Source of the DNA: Allostella sp. ATCC 35155
Lineage (GTDB): Bacteria; Pseudomonadota; Alphaproteobacteria; ATCC43930; Allostellaceae
Assembly: GCA_006738865.1 (NCBI GenBank)
Contig: AP019701.1
Coordinates: forward strand, 124,001-188,000
Length of the DNA stretch: 64,000 nucleotides
Direction: 5' to 3'
Positions 14,978 to 22,714 of the stretch are shown one piece after another (position 1 is the first letter of the stretch; each line of letters starts with the position of its first letter). Below the pieces are notes generated by a model. The model had not been told where the DNA came from, searched no databases, and was given only the letters and a program-made list of their open reading frames with translations. A program made the position numbers and the translations under genes.

Positions 14978-17035
14978 TTGGCAGACGCCGTCGCCGCGCA
15001 GCCGCTCGCCGAGATGGACGGACCGAGGCCGGCCGTCGTGCGGGCGATCGACTTCCTCTCGGACCTCGCCGGCCGGCTCGCCGCGCTGGCGCTGGTCGCG
15101 ATGACGGGAATCGTCGTGTACGAGGTGGTCTCGCGCTACGTCTTCAACGCGCCGACGACCTGGGTGACCGAGATCGGCACCTACCTCTTCGTCGCGATCG
15201 TGTTCCTCGGGCTGGCCGCCGCCCAGCGCGGCAACGCCCATGTCCAGGTCGAGATCCTGGTCGATCGCCTGGAGCCGCCGGCACGGCGCTTCCTGGAGAC
15301 GGTGACCCTCTGGCTCGGGCTGATCTTCGTCGTCTTCTCCGCCTGGCACACCGCGCGGTTCACCTTCCTCGAATATGTCCATGGCGCGCGGGACTGGGGG
15401 CTTCTCGGCACGCCGCAATGGATGCCCCAGGTGCCGATGACGATCGGGCTCGCCCTCTTCGCCGCCGCCATCCTCGGCGACATCTGCCGCCTGCGCCCGC
15501 CGGCCGGCGCGCTGGCGCGCTGGACGCTGCCGCTCGTGGCGGTCGCCCTGGTCGCCGCCCTCTGCTGGATGGGGCGCGGCGACTGGCGCATTCCGGGAAC
15601 GCGCTTCGACTGGGGCAGCGTCGCGATCGTCGCCGCGTTCGCGATCGGGATGACGGCATGGAGCGGCCTGCGGGTCGCCGCCGTCGTCTCGCTCCTCTTC
15701 GGCCTGCTCGCGCTCGCGTTCTGGGCGTCGCGCGGCAGCTCGATGCTGTGGCTCGGCCTCCTGCTCGGGGCCAGCCTGCTGCTGCTGCTGCTGATCGGCG
15801 TGCGCGTCGCCTTCGCCATGGGGCTGGTGGGGCTGCTCGGGCTCTATTTCCTGCTGCCCATGACCCAGCTGCCGGTCCTGGCCGACCGCGCCTGGACCAG
15901 CATCAACAATTTCACCCTGACGGCCGTGCCCAGCTTCGTCCTGATGGGTGCCCTGCTCGTGCGCAGCGGCATCACCTCGGACCTGTTCGACGCGCTGGTC
16001 TGCTGGTTCGGACGGACCCGTGGCGGCCTCGCCCATTCGAGCGTCGCGGCCGCGGCCACGTTCGCCGCCGTCTGCGGGTCGAGCCTGGCGACCGCGGCCA
16101 CGCTGGGGGCCGTCGCCGCGCCCGAGATGGTGCGGCGCGGCTACAGCCCGCGGCTGACCTACGGCGTGGTCGCTGCGGGCGCGACGCTCGGCATCCTGAT
16201 CCCGCCCAGCATCGCCATGATCATCTACGGCAATGTCGTCGGCGTCGCCGTGACGCAGCTCTTCATCGCCGGCATCGTGCCCGGCCTCCTGCTCGCGGCC
16301 CTGTTCATGGCGACCGTCTTCGTCTGGGGCCTCGTGTCCCCCGGGGCGATCCCGCCGGGCGAGGCCTATCCCTGGTCGCGCAAGCTCGCCGCCACGGCCG
16401 CCGTGCTGCCGTTCCTCGTCCTCATCCTGGCGGTCCTGGGCTCGCTCTATCTCGGCATCGCGACGCCGACGGAGGCGGGCGCGATCGGCGCCGTCGCCTC
16501 GCTGCTGCTGGCGCTGCGCCGCGGCAAGCTCGACTGGTCGTCCTTCTATGCGACCCTGTTCGACACGGTGAAGGTGACCGCCTTCATCATGCTCATCGTC
16601 GTCGGTGCCGCGGTCATGAGCTGGGTCTTCGACTTCCTGCGGCTGCCGCGGGCGATGGTGCAACTGGTGACCGACGCCCAGCTGGCGCCCTGGCTGGTCA
16701 TGCTGATCATCGTCGCGATCTACATGCTCCTCGGCTGCTTCATCGAATCCATCGCGATGATGCTGATGACCCTGTCGGTGACGTTCCCGGTCATCGTCGC
16801 GCTCGGGCTCGACCCGGTGTGGTTCGGCGTCGTGCTGGTCCTCCTGGTCGAGATCGGGCTGGTGACACCACCGGTTGGGCTCGTGCTCTTCGTGTTGCGC
16901 GGCATGAGCGGCGACGTCCCGCTCCGCGACATCGCGCTCGGCGTCATGCCGTACATCCTCGTCATGCTGGGTTTCGTCGCGCTGCTCTACGCCGTTCCCG
17001 ACATCGTGACCTGGCTGCCGCGGCAGATCGGATAG
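14978..17035 (+). CDS. TRAP transporter fused permease (DctQ-DctM)
   Basis: Inner-membrane component of a sodium-driven organic acid importer, about 685 aa. The N-terminal DctQ part (about residues 15-180) has MTGIVVYEVVSRYVFNAPTT and GNAHVQVEILVDRL. After several extra membrane segments, the DctM part (from about 260) has TAVPSFVLMGALLVRSGI, AAVCGSSLATAATLGAVAAP and GATLGILIPPSIAMIIYG. The start is taken as TTG at 14978 because GGGAGG lies just upstream; the first in-frame ATG is at 15014, still before the first membrane helix. MmgE/PrpD follows after 12 bp, so the two are one operon. Fused small and large permeases are a known TRAP variant. Confidence 0.9.
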   Translation: MADAVAAQPLAEMDGPRPAVVRAIDFLSDLAGRLAALALVAMTGIVVYEVVSRYVFNAPTTWVTEIGTYLFVAIVFLGLAAAQRGNAHVQVEILVDRLEPPARRFLETVTLWLGLIFVVFSAWHTARFTFLEYVHGARDWGLLGTPQWMPQVPMTIGLALFAAAILGDICRLRPPAGALARWTLPLVAVALVAALCWMGRGDWRIPGTRFDWGSVAIVAAFAIGMTAWSGLRVAAVVSLLFGLLALAFWASRGSSMLWLGLLLGASLLLLLLIGVRVAFAMGLVGLLGLYFLLPMTQLPVLADRAWTSINNFTLTAVPSFVLMGALLVRSGITSDLFDALVCWFGRTRGGLAHSSVAAAATFAAVCGSSLATAATLGAVAAPEMVRRGYSPRLTYGVVAAGATLGILIPPSIAMIIYGNVVGVAVTQLFIAGIVPGLLLAALFMATVFVWGLVSPGAIPPGEAYPWSRKLAATAAVLPFLVLILAVLGSLYLGIATPTEAGAIGAVASLLLALRRGKLDWSSFYATLFDTVKVTAFIMLIVVGAAVMSWVFDFLRLPRAMVQLVTDAQLAPWLVMLIIVAIYMLLGCFIESIAMMLMTLSVTFPVIVALGLDPVWFGVVLVLLVEIGLVTPPVGLVLFVLRGMSGDVPLRDIALGVMPYILVMLGFVALLYAVPDIVTWLPRQIG

Positions 17036-17047
17036 GACTGCATCGCC

Positions 17048-18382
17048 ATGATCTCGCGCCGCCTTTCCCGCTTCCTCGTCGAGTCGCGCTGGGAGGACGT
17101 CCCCGCGGCCGTCCGCCATGCCGCGACCCGGTCGATCCTCAACGTCGTCGGCACCGCGCTCGGCGGCAGCGCCGACGCCGCCCTACGTCGTTCGGAAACC
17201 GTGCTCGCGCGCTTCTCGGGCCCGCCGGAGGCGACCGTCGTCGGTCGGCCGGGGCGCGTCGACTGCATGACGGCCGCCTATCTCAACGCGCTGGCGGGCA
17301 ACGTCTTCGATTTCGACGACACCCACCCCGGCACGATCATCCATCCCTCGGCGCCGGTGGCGCCGGCCCTCTTCGCCTGGGCCGAGCGGCAGCCGATCAC
17401 CGGGGCGGAACTGCTGCACGCCTTCGTTCTCGGCACCGAGGTCGAGTGCCGGCTCGGCAATGCGGTCTCGCCCTGGCACTATGCGCGCGGCTGGCACATC
17501 ACCGCGACCTGCGGCGTCTTCGGCGCGGCGGCGGCCGTCGCGCGGCGCCTCGGGCTGGACGAACAGCGGATGCTGTGGGCGCTGGGCAACGCGTCGGCGC
17601 AATCCTCGGGCCTGGTCGAGACGCTGGGCACCATGGCCAAGAGCACCGGGGTCGGCCACGCGGCCCGCGGCGGCATCCTGGCCGCGCTCCTCGCCGAGGC
17701 GGGCGTCGAAGGTCCGGAAGCGCCGATCGAGGGTCCGCGCGGCTTCCTCCGGGTCATGGGCAGCGACGCCGATGCGGCCGGCGTCGCGGCGGGCCTGGGC
17801 GAAAGCTGGGAGATCGCGCGCAACGAGTGCAAGCCCTATCCGTGCGGGGTCGTGCTCAATCCCGTCATCGATGCCTGCCTCGATCTCCGGGCCGAGTGCC
17901 CGCTCGCGCCCGACGCGATCGCTGCCATCGTCGTGTCCGGGCATCCGCTGCTGCGCCAGCGCGCCGACCGGCCGGGCGTGACGACCGGCCGGGAAGCGCA
18001 GGTCAGCGCCCAGCACGCCGTCGCCGTCGCCCTCATCGACGGTCGCGCCGGCGTCGCCGAGTTCACCGACCGGCGGGTCGCCTCCGACGATGTCCGCCGC
18101 CTCGGCGCGCTCGTCACGGTCGCCGAGGAAGCGGACGTGCCGGTCGAGGCGGCCCGCCTCGTGATCACGATGCGCTCGGGCGAACGGATCGAGCGGTTCG
18201 TGCCGGCCGCGCGCGGCAGCGCCCGGCGTCCGCTCTCCGATGCCGAACTCGAGGCCAAGTTCCGCATCCTGGCGGCGCATGGCTGCCCCGGCTTCGATCC
18301 CGAGCCGCTGATCGCCGCGCTGTGGTCGCTGGAATCCGCGCCCCAGGCGGCCGCGGTCATCGGCCTCGCGCGCCACGGATAG
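17048..18382 (+). CDS. MmgE/PrpD family protein
   Basis: 444-aa member of the 2-methylcitrate dehydratase / cis-aconitate decarboxylase / iminodisuccinate epimerase superfamily. The sequence shows LNVVGTALGGSADAALRR, YLNALAGNVFDFDDTHPG (helical-domain active-site region), HITATCGVFGAAAAVARR, and the KPYPCG motif at the hinge of the second domain. The actual substrate is unknown; many TRAP-linked members act on non-native acids. It starts 12 bp after the DctQM permease and probably processes the acid that transporter imports. Confidence 0.9.
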   Translation: MISRRLSRFLVESRWEDVPAAVRHAATRSILNVVGTALGGSADAALRRSETVLARFSGPPEATVVGRPGRVDCMTAAYLNALAGNVFDFDDTHPGTIIHPSAPVAPALFAWAERQPITGAELLHAFVLGTEVECRLGNAVSPWHYARGWHITATCGVFGAAAAVARRLGLDEQRMLWALGNASAQSSGLVETLGTMAKSTGVGHAARGGILAALLAEAGVEGPEAPIEGPRGFLRVMGSDADAAGVAAGLGESWEIARNECKPYPCGVVLNPVIDACLDLRAECPLAPDAIAAIVVSGHPLLRQRADRPGVTTGREAQVSAQHAVAVALIDGRAGVAEFTDRRVASDDVRRLGALVTVAEEADVPVEAARLVITMRSGERIERFVPAARGSARRPLSDAELEAKFRILAAHGCPGFDPEPLIAALWSLESAPQAAAVIGLARHG

Positions 18383-18437
18383 CGGCGCTTCCTCCGGGCG
18401 GGGCACCGGCGGCGCCGATTTCCGTTACCCTTCGGAC

Positions 18438-19385
18438 ATGCTGCCGATTCTCGTTGTCGCCGCGGCGCTGCTGGCGCCGGCCCCGGACGCGCGGGCGGAC
18501 ACCCGGCCCCCGCAGGGGGTCGAAGCCTTCGTCGCGGCCTATCCCGAACATCTCGACGGCGTCGAGGACGGCGTGCTCCGCTGGCGCGACGGCACCCGCA
18601 TGCCGCTGTCGGCGCTCGGCCTCGGGCGCGACGGGCAACCGCTGCGCCGGCAGGGCAAGCCCGCGAGCGACCGTCTGGTGGCCGCGACCGAGGCCATCTC
18701 GTCAATCGACTACGAGCCGATCTACCTCAAGATGTACGGCGACTGCCGCAAGGCCGATATGGGCTCCCGGCTCGCCACGGTCCTGTGGAACCGAGGTGCG
18801 GCCGAAGGGCCGGTCGAACTCCGCGCCGCCCGCGCCAACGGGGTCGCGGCGGCGATGCAACGGGTCTCCGACGTGCTCGACCGCGCGGCGGGCAAGGGCA
18901 CCGACTTCCACCGTGCGACGGGCGGCACATTCAACTGCCGGACCATCGCCGATACCGACCGGCTGTCGCTGCACGGCTTCGGCATCGCCATCGACGTCGC
19001 CCCGAACGAGGAGGGGTACTGGAAGACCGCCGACACCGACGCCAAGGGACGGCCGATCCGCCGCAACCACATCCCGCCGGCGATCGTCGCGGCCTTCGAG
19101 CGCGAGGGCTTCGTCTGGGGCGGCCGCTGGAATCGCTTCGACGTCTTCCATTTCGAGTACCGGCCCGAATACCGGATCGCGACCGGCGGGCCGCTGCCGC
19201 CGCGGCTGACGCGCGAAAGCTTCACCGGCTTCTTCGGCGGCCGGGTGCGCCGGGCACCGGTCGAGCGCATGTCCTATGGGCCGCGCAAGAAGAGCGAGGT
19301 CATCTGCCATCGCTGGGTCCGGCAGCCGGGGCCGGACTTCGGCAAATGCCTGTCCAAGCCGGTGCGGCGCGGACAGGCGCGATAG
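18438..19385 (+). CDS. M15-type zinc metallopeptidase (D-Ala-D-Ala carboxypeptidase / endopeptidase-like), exported
   Basis: 315 aa with an N-terminal signal peptide (MLPILVVAAALLAPAP, cleaved near ARA). Zinc ligands of the M15/VanY-CwlK fold are visible: His179 in SLHGFGIAID, Asp186 in the same motif, and His238 in RFDVFHFEYRPE, preceded by GFVWGGRW. It is therefore likely to hydrolyse peptidoglycan peptide cross-links or termini in the periplasm. Cysteines at 103, 167 and near the C-terminus could form disulfides. It is 55 bp after the PrpD gene but functionally unrelated. It is convergent with the SDR gene, with one base between the stops. Confidence 0.87.
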   Translation: MLPILVVAAALLAPAPDARADTRPPQGVEAFVAAYPEHLDGVEDGVLRWRDGTRMPLSALGLGRDGQPLRRQGKPASDRLVAATEAISSIDYEPIYLKMYGDCRKADMGSRLATVLWNRGAAEGPVELRAARANGVAAAMQRVSDVLDRAAGKGTDFHRATGGTFNCRTIADTDRLSLHGFGIAIDVAPNEEGYWKTADTDAKGRPIRRNHIPPAIVAAFEREGFVWGGRWNRFDVFHFEYRPEYRIATGGPLPPRLTRESFTGFFGGRVRRAPVERMSYGPRKKSEVICHRWVRQPGPDFGKCLSKPVRRGQAR

Positions 19386-19386
19386 C

Positions 19387-20178
19387 TCAGCCGGCGTGCC
19401 AGCCGCCGTCGATCGGCAGGACGGTGCCGGTCATGTCGGCCCCGGCGGGGCTGCACAGGAAGAGCAGCAGGGCGGCCACGCTCTCCAGCGCCACGAACCG
19501 CCCGGTCGGGTGGCGCGGCCGGATATAGTCCCGCGCCGCCGCCTCGATGGGGATGCCGTCGCGCCGGGCGATGCCGGCGATCCGGTCGAGGATGGCGGGC
19601 GACGGCACGGTGCCGGGGCAGAGTGCGTTGCAGGTGACGCCGGTCGCCGCCGTCTCGATCGCGATCGCGCGCGTCAGGCCGATCAGCGCCGTCTTGGTGG
19701 TGACGTAGTCGACGCGGTTCTCCGCCCCCCGCTGCCCGTAGATCGAGGACAGGTGGACGATCCGGCCCCAGCCGGCGGCCTTCATGCCCGGCAGCGCCAG
19801 CCGCGCCGCGTGGAAGGCCGCCGACAGGTTGACGGCGATCGACGCGTTCCAGTCGGCCGCGGAGAAGGCCTCGATCGGCTGGAAATGGCGGATGACGGCG
19901 TTGCTGACCAGGATGTCGACGGCGCCGGAGCGGGCCGCCGCGGCGGCCATCATCGCCTCGATCTGGTCGACGTCGGCGAGGTCGCAGGGATCGAAGAATA
20001 CGGGCGACCCGCTCTCCGCCGCCAGCGCCGCGGCGGCGGCCTCGCCGGCGCCCGGCGGGGCGAGGCCGTTGAGGGTGACGGTGGCGCCCTCGGCTGCCAG
20101 CGCCCGTGCCATGGCGAGTCCCAGCCCGGCGACGGAGCCGGTGACGAGGGCGTTGCGTCCCGTCAGCGCGCGGCTCAT
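19387..20178 (-). CDS. SDR family NAD(P)-dependent oxidoreductase (3-hydroxybutyrate-dehydrogenase-like)
   Basis: 263-aa classical short-chain dehydrogenase. TGSVAGLGLAMARALA is the TGxxxGxG cofactor motif. The usual NNAG element reads LVSNAVIRHFQPIE, an altered form. The catalytic triad lies in IVHLSSIYGQRG and DYVTTKTALIG. The C-terminal LPIDGGWHAG resembles D-3-hydroxybutyrate dehydrogenases, but the substrate is uncertain. The start at 20178 overlaps the stop of the upstream lactonase gene as ATGA, so the two are coupled and probably act in one pathway (for example lactone opening, then hydroxy-acid oxidation). Confidence 0.88.
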   Translation of the reverse strand: MSRALTGRNALVTGSVAGLGLAMARALAAEGATVTLNGLAPPGAGEAAAAALAAESGSPVFFDPCDLADVDQIEAMMAAAAARSGAVDILVSNAVIRHFQPIEAFSAADWNASIAVNLSAAFHAARLALPGMKAAGWGRIVHLSSIYGQRGAENRVDYVTTKTALIGLTRAIAIETAATGVTCNALCPGTVPSPAILDRIAGIARRDGIPIEAAARDYIRPRHPTGRFVALESVAALLLFLCSPAGADMTGTVLPIDGGWHAG

Positions 20179-20981
20179 CGCGGCGTCTCCGCCGGCGGCA
20201 CGTCGAGCCGGACGGCGATGCCGCGGAGCTCGGGCGAGGGTGGCGGATAGAGCCACATGACGAGCGGGTCATGCCCCGGCACGACGTGGTCGGGGGATGT
20301 CGCCAGGCGATCCAGCGTGCGAAAGCCCTCCAGCATCTCGCCGACATGGTGGACGGCGGGGAAGGGGATGCCGCGGCCGCGGTTCATGTAGAGGTGCGAG
20401 GCGTCCGACGCGATGACGACCCACCCCCGCCGCGTCCATACGCGCACCACCTGCAGGCCGCCCGTATGGCCGCCGATCCGGTGCAGCGACAACCCGTCGG
20501 CCAGCTCCGTCGTGCCGTCGTGGAAGGCGACCCGGCCGGCAAAGACATGGCGGACGAAGGCGACGACATCCTCGACATGATAGGGGTGGCGCAGGAAGCC
20601 GTGGCACATGCAGCGCCCGGTGGCGTAGGCGGCCTCGGAATCCTGCACATGGAAGCAGGCGCGCGGGAAATCGCCCAGCGTCCCCGCATGGTCGTAGTGG
20701 AGGTGGGTCAGCACGACCTCGTCCAATTGCGCGGCATCGATCCCGAGCAGCGCCAGCGCCGCATCCGGCCGGCGCAGGAGCGTGCGGCCGCGGGCCGTCG
20801 CCTGGTCGCCGTCGAAGCCGGTGTCGATGACGAAGAGCCGGTCCGAGCGGCGGGCGACCCAGACGAAATAGTCGAGGTCCGATCCCTCCTCATGCAGGTC
20901 GCCGCCGATCGCGTTGTCGGACGCGCGGCGGGCAGTATGGTTGGCGTAGCGGACGGCGAAGAGGTCGAACGGCTCGGGCAT
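20175..20981 (-). CDS. Metallo-beta-lactamase fold hydrolase, N-acyl-homoserine-lactonase-like
   Basis: 268-aa cytoplasmic metallohydrolase. The zinc motif HxHxDH is in VLTHLHYDHAGTL (His93, His95, Asp97, His98). Further ligands are in RIGGHTGGLQVV and ASDASHLYMNR, and HVVPGHDPLVM gives the last His. Overall organisation resembles AttM/BlcC-type lactonases, which open AHL or gamma-butyrolactone rings. Quorum quenching is possible, but the SDR, PcaC and HIBADH neighbours favour a catabolic lactone. The start at 20981 was chosen by the conserved N-terminus; ATA/GTG-like starts further upstream would cross putative operator DNA. Confidence 0.85.
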   Translation of the reverse strand: MPEPFDLFAVRYANHTARRASDNAIGGDLHEEGSDLDYFVWVARRSDRLFVIDTGFDGDQATARGRTLLRRPDAALALLGIDAAQLDEVVLTHLHYDHAGTLGDFPRACFHVQDSEAAYATGRCMCHGFLRHPYHVEDVVAFVRHVFAGRVAFHDGTTELADGLSLHRIGGHTGGLQVVRVWTRRGWVVIASDASHLYMNRGRGIPFPAVHHVGEMLEGFRTLDRLATSPDHVVPGHDPLVMWLYPPPSPELRGIAVRLDVPPAETPR

Positions 20982-21022
20982 CGCGGCCGAATTCTCCAAG
21001 GATGGCGTCTCGTCAATTTCAG

Positions 21023-21048
21023 CACACAATATTACTGTCATACAATCG
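21023..21048. promoter_or_regulatory. Putative paired GntR operators in the lactonase / PcaC divergent promoter
   Basis: Two A/T-rich elements: CACACAATATTAC (21023-21035), matching 11 of 13 bases of the TRAP-promoter dyad CATACAATATGAC, and CATACAATCG (21039-21048), sharing its first 8 bases. They lie between the divergent starts at 20981 and 21121. A shared regulator, probably the GntR protein at 13000-13683, is inferred. Confidence 0.45.
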
Positions 21049-21120
21049 AGTTGACGGGCTTCCGGCCTGCGTCCTATGGATGACGGAGGAGCAACCCCTG
21101 TCGAGAAGAGGCCGAAGCCG

Positions 21121-21522
21121 ATGACGACGCGTCCCGAATTCGAAGGCGAACTGTTCCAGAAGGGCCTTGCCGTCCGGCGCGAGGTGCTGGGATCGACCTA
21201 TGTCGACAAGTCGGTCGCCGGGGCGACCAACATGACCGCGCCCCTGCAGAAGCTCGTCACCGAATGGTGCTGGGGCGAGGTATGGACCCGGCCCGGCCTC
21301 GACCGCCGCACCCGCAGCTTCCTCAACCTCGCCTTCCTCACGGCCCTCAACCGCCCCAACGAGGTGCGGCTGCATGTCCGCGGCGCCCTCAACAACGGCA
21401 TTTCGCGGGAGGAGATCCGCGAGGTCGTTCTGCAGGCCGCGATCTATTGCGGCGTTCCGGCCGCGCTCGACACGATGAAGGTCGCGCTCGAGGTCTTCAA
21501 GGAAGTCGACGAAGGCAAGTAG
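21121..21522 (+). CDS. Carboxymuconolactone decarboxylase family protein (PcaC-like)
   Basis: 133-aa alpha-helical protein close to gamma-carboxymuconolactone decarboxylases: LVTEWCWGEVWTRPGLDRRT, NLAFLTALNRPNEV, LHVRGALNNGISREEIRE and AAIYCGVPAALDTMKVA are all PcaC-type blocks. PcaC decarboxylates 4-carboxymuconolactone in protocatechuate breakdown, but no other pca genes are present, so the substrate is probably another lactone or acid. The ATG at 21121 begins the conserved region; an in-frame ATG at 21076 would add 15 residues with no family similarity. The oxidoreductase gene follows after 20 bp. Confidence 0.85.
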   Translation: MTTRPEFEGELFQKGLAVRREVLGSTYVDKSVAGATNMTAPLQKLVTEWCWGEVWTRPGLDRRTRSFLNLAFLTALNRPNEVRLHVRGALNNGISREEIREVVLQAAIYCGVPAALDTMKVALEVFKEVDEGK

Positions 21523-21542
21523 GCCAGAAAGGGACTTCGGGC

Positions 21543-22436
21543 ATGAGCGGCGAGCTTCTGGGTTTCGTCGGCGTCGGCCGCATGGGCGGCCCGATGGCGA
21601 TGCGTCTTCTCGACGCCGGCTACCGGCTGGTGATCTGCGATCCCGTGGCGGCGGCGACCGCGCCGCTCGTCGCCCGCGGGGCGATCCTGGCGGGCTCGCC
21701 CAAGGAGGTCGCCGACCAGGCCGAGACGGTCCTGGTCAGCCTGCCGACGCCGGCCGTGGTCAAGGCGGTCGCGCTCGGCCCGGGCGGCGTCGTCGAGGGT
21801 GCCGCCGTGCGGGTGATGATCGACCTCTCGACGACGGGTCCGGCGGTCGCGGCCGAGGTCGCTGCGGGGCTTGCCGCCAAGGGCATCGTTGCCGTCGACT
21901 CTCCGGTCAGCGGCGGCATCAAGGGCGCCGTCGCCGGAACCCTCGCCGTCATGATCTCCTGCCCGCGCACCACCTACCAGGGCCTCACTCCGGTGCTCGG
22001 CACCTTCGGTAAGCTGTTCTTCACCGGCGAGAAGCCGGGGCTGGCCCAGACCGCCAAGCTCGCCAACAACCTGATGGCGGCGGCCGCCCTCGTCGTCACC
22101 TCCGAGGCGATGGCCATGGGGGTGAAGGCGGGGCTGGACGCCCGCGTGCTGATCGACATCATCAATGTCAGCAGCGGTCGCAACAGCGCCAGCCAGGACA
22201 AGTTCCCGCGTGCCGTCCTGCCCGGCACATTCGATTTCGGCTTCGCCACGGGGCTGTCGTACAAGGACGTCCGGCTGTGTGTCGACGAGGCGGAGGCGCT
22301 GGGCGTGCCGATGGTGGTCGGCGCGGCCGTCCGCCAGATGCTGGCGGTGACCCAGGCGAAATTCGGCCCGGACTCCGATTTCACCTGCATTGCCAAGGTG
22401 CTGGAGGAGTGGGCCGGCGTCGAGATCCGCGGCTGA
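21543..22436 (+). CDS. NAD(P)-dependent beta-hydroxyacid dehydrogenase (3-hydroxyisobutyrate dehydrogenase family)
   Basis: 297 aa. LGFVGVGRMGGPMAMRLLDA is the Rossmann motif. VDSPVSGGIKGAVAGTL is the substrate-binding signature, and AQTAKLANNLMAAAALV contains the catalytic Lys. DFGFATGLSYKDVRLCVDEA is the C-terminal helical block. It oxidises a beta-hydroxy acid such as 3-hydroxyisobutyrate, tartronate or a related compound; the sequence does not decide which. It is co-transcribed with the PcaC-like gene and opposite the lactonase-SDR pair. Confidence 0.9.
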   Translation: MSGELLGFVGVGRMGGPMAMRLLDAGYRLVICDPVAAATAPLVARGAILAGSPKEVADQAETVLVSLPTPAVVKAVALGPGGVVEGAAVRVMIDLSTTGPAVAAEVAAGLAAKGIVAVDSPVSGGIKGAVAGTLAVMISCPRTTYQGLTPVLGTFGKLFFTGEKPGLAQTAKLANNLMAAAALVVTSEAMAMGVKAGLDARVLIDIINVSSGRNSASQDKFPRAVLPGTFDFGFATGLSYKDVRLCVDEAEALGVPMVVGAAVRQMLAVTQAKFGPDSDFTCIAKVLEEWAGVEIRG

Positions 22437-22451
22437 CGGGCCGGCGAGCGC

Positions 22452-22471
22452 CTGTAAGAAAAGCGTCACAT
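22452..22471 (+). promoter_or_regulatory. Pho box (PhoB binding site) upstream of pstS
   Basis: CTGTAAGAAAAGCGTCACAT resembles the Pho-box consensus of two direct CTGTCAT-type repeats separated by an A/T-rich spacer; the second half GCGTCACAT is almost exact. GATAAC at 22485-22490 could serve as the -10 element. The remaining 22491-22714 looks like an untranslated leader; no other gene or obvious RNA structure is seen in this 278-bp gap. Predicted to be induced under phosphate limitation. Confidence 0.8.
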
Positions 22472-22714
22472 ATCCGTCCTGAAAGGATAACGGCCTTCTC
22501 CTAGCATCCGAGGCCTCGACAGTGGCTGACCATCGCCGCGGTCGAGATCGGATCCGTCTCTCCCGACGGTCGCGACAGCCGGAGCAGATTTTTGCCGGAT
22601 CGGCGATCGGACGGGCGAGGCATGTGTCGATCGGGCGGCGCGCCGGGTGGGGATGCGGGATGGATCCGCATCGCCGGTCGTGGGCGCCCGACCAGACCAG
22701 TATGGAGATAGCCA

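Noticed and set aside
14924-17119. 731-codon minus-strand open frame opposite the TRAP permease
   Set aside because: Low-complexity Asp/Gln/Arg/His translation antisense to a clear membrane protein; typical of a shadow frame.
15418-19209. 1263-codon open frame on the + strand across the TRAP permease, PrpD and M15 genes
   Set aside because: It runs through three recognised genes in another frame, has very high Arg/Ala/Pro content and no motif.
22491-22714. Possible small gene or structured RNA in the pstS leader
   Set aside because: Open frames there are shadows without ribosome-binding sites, and no strong stem or known riboswitch pattern was found by eye.
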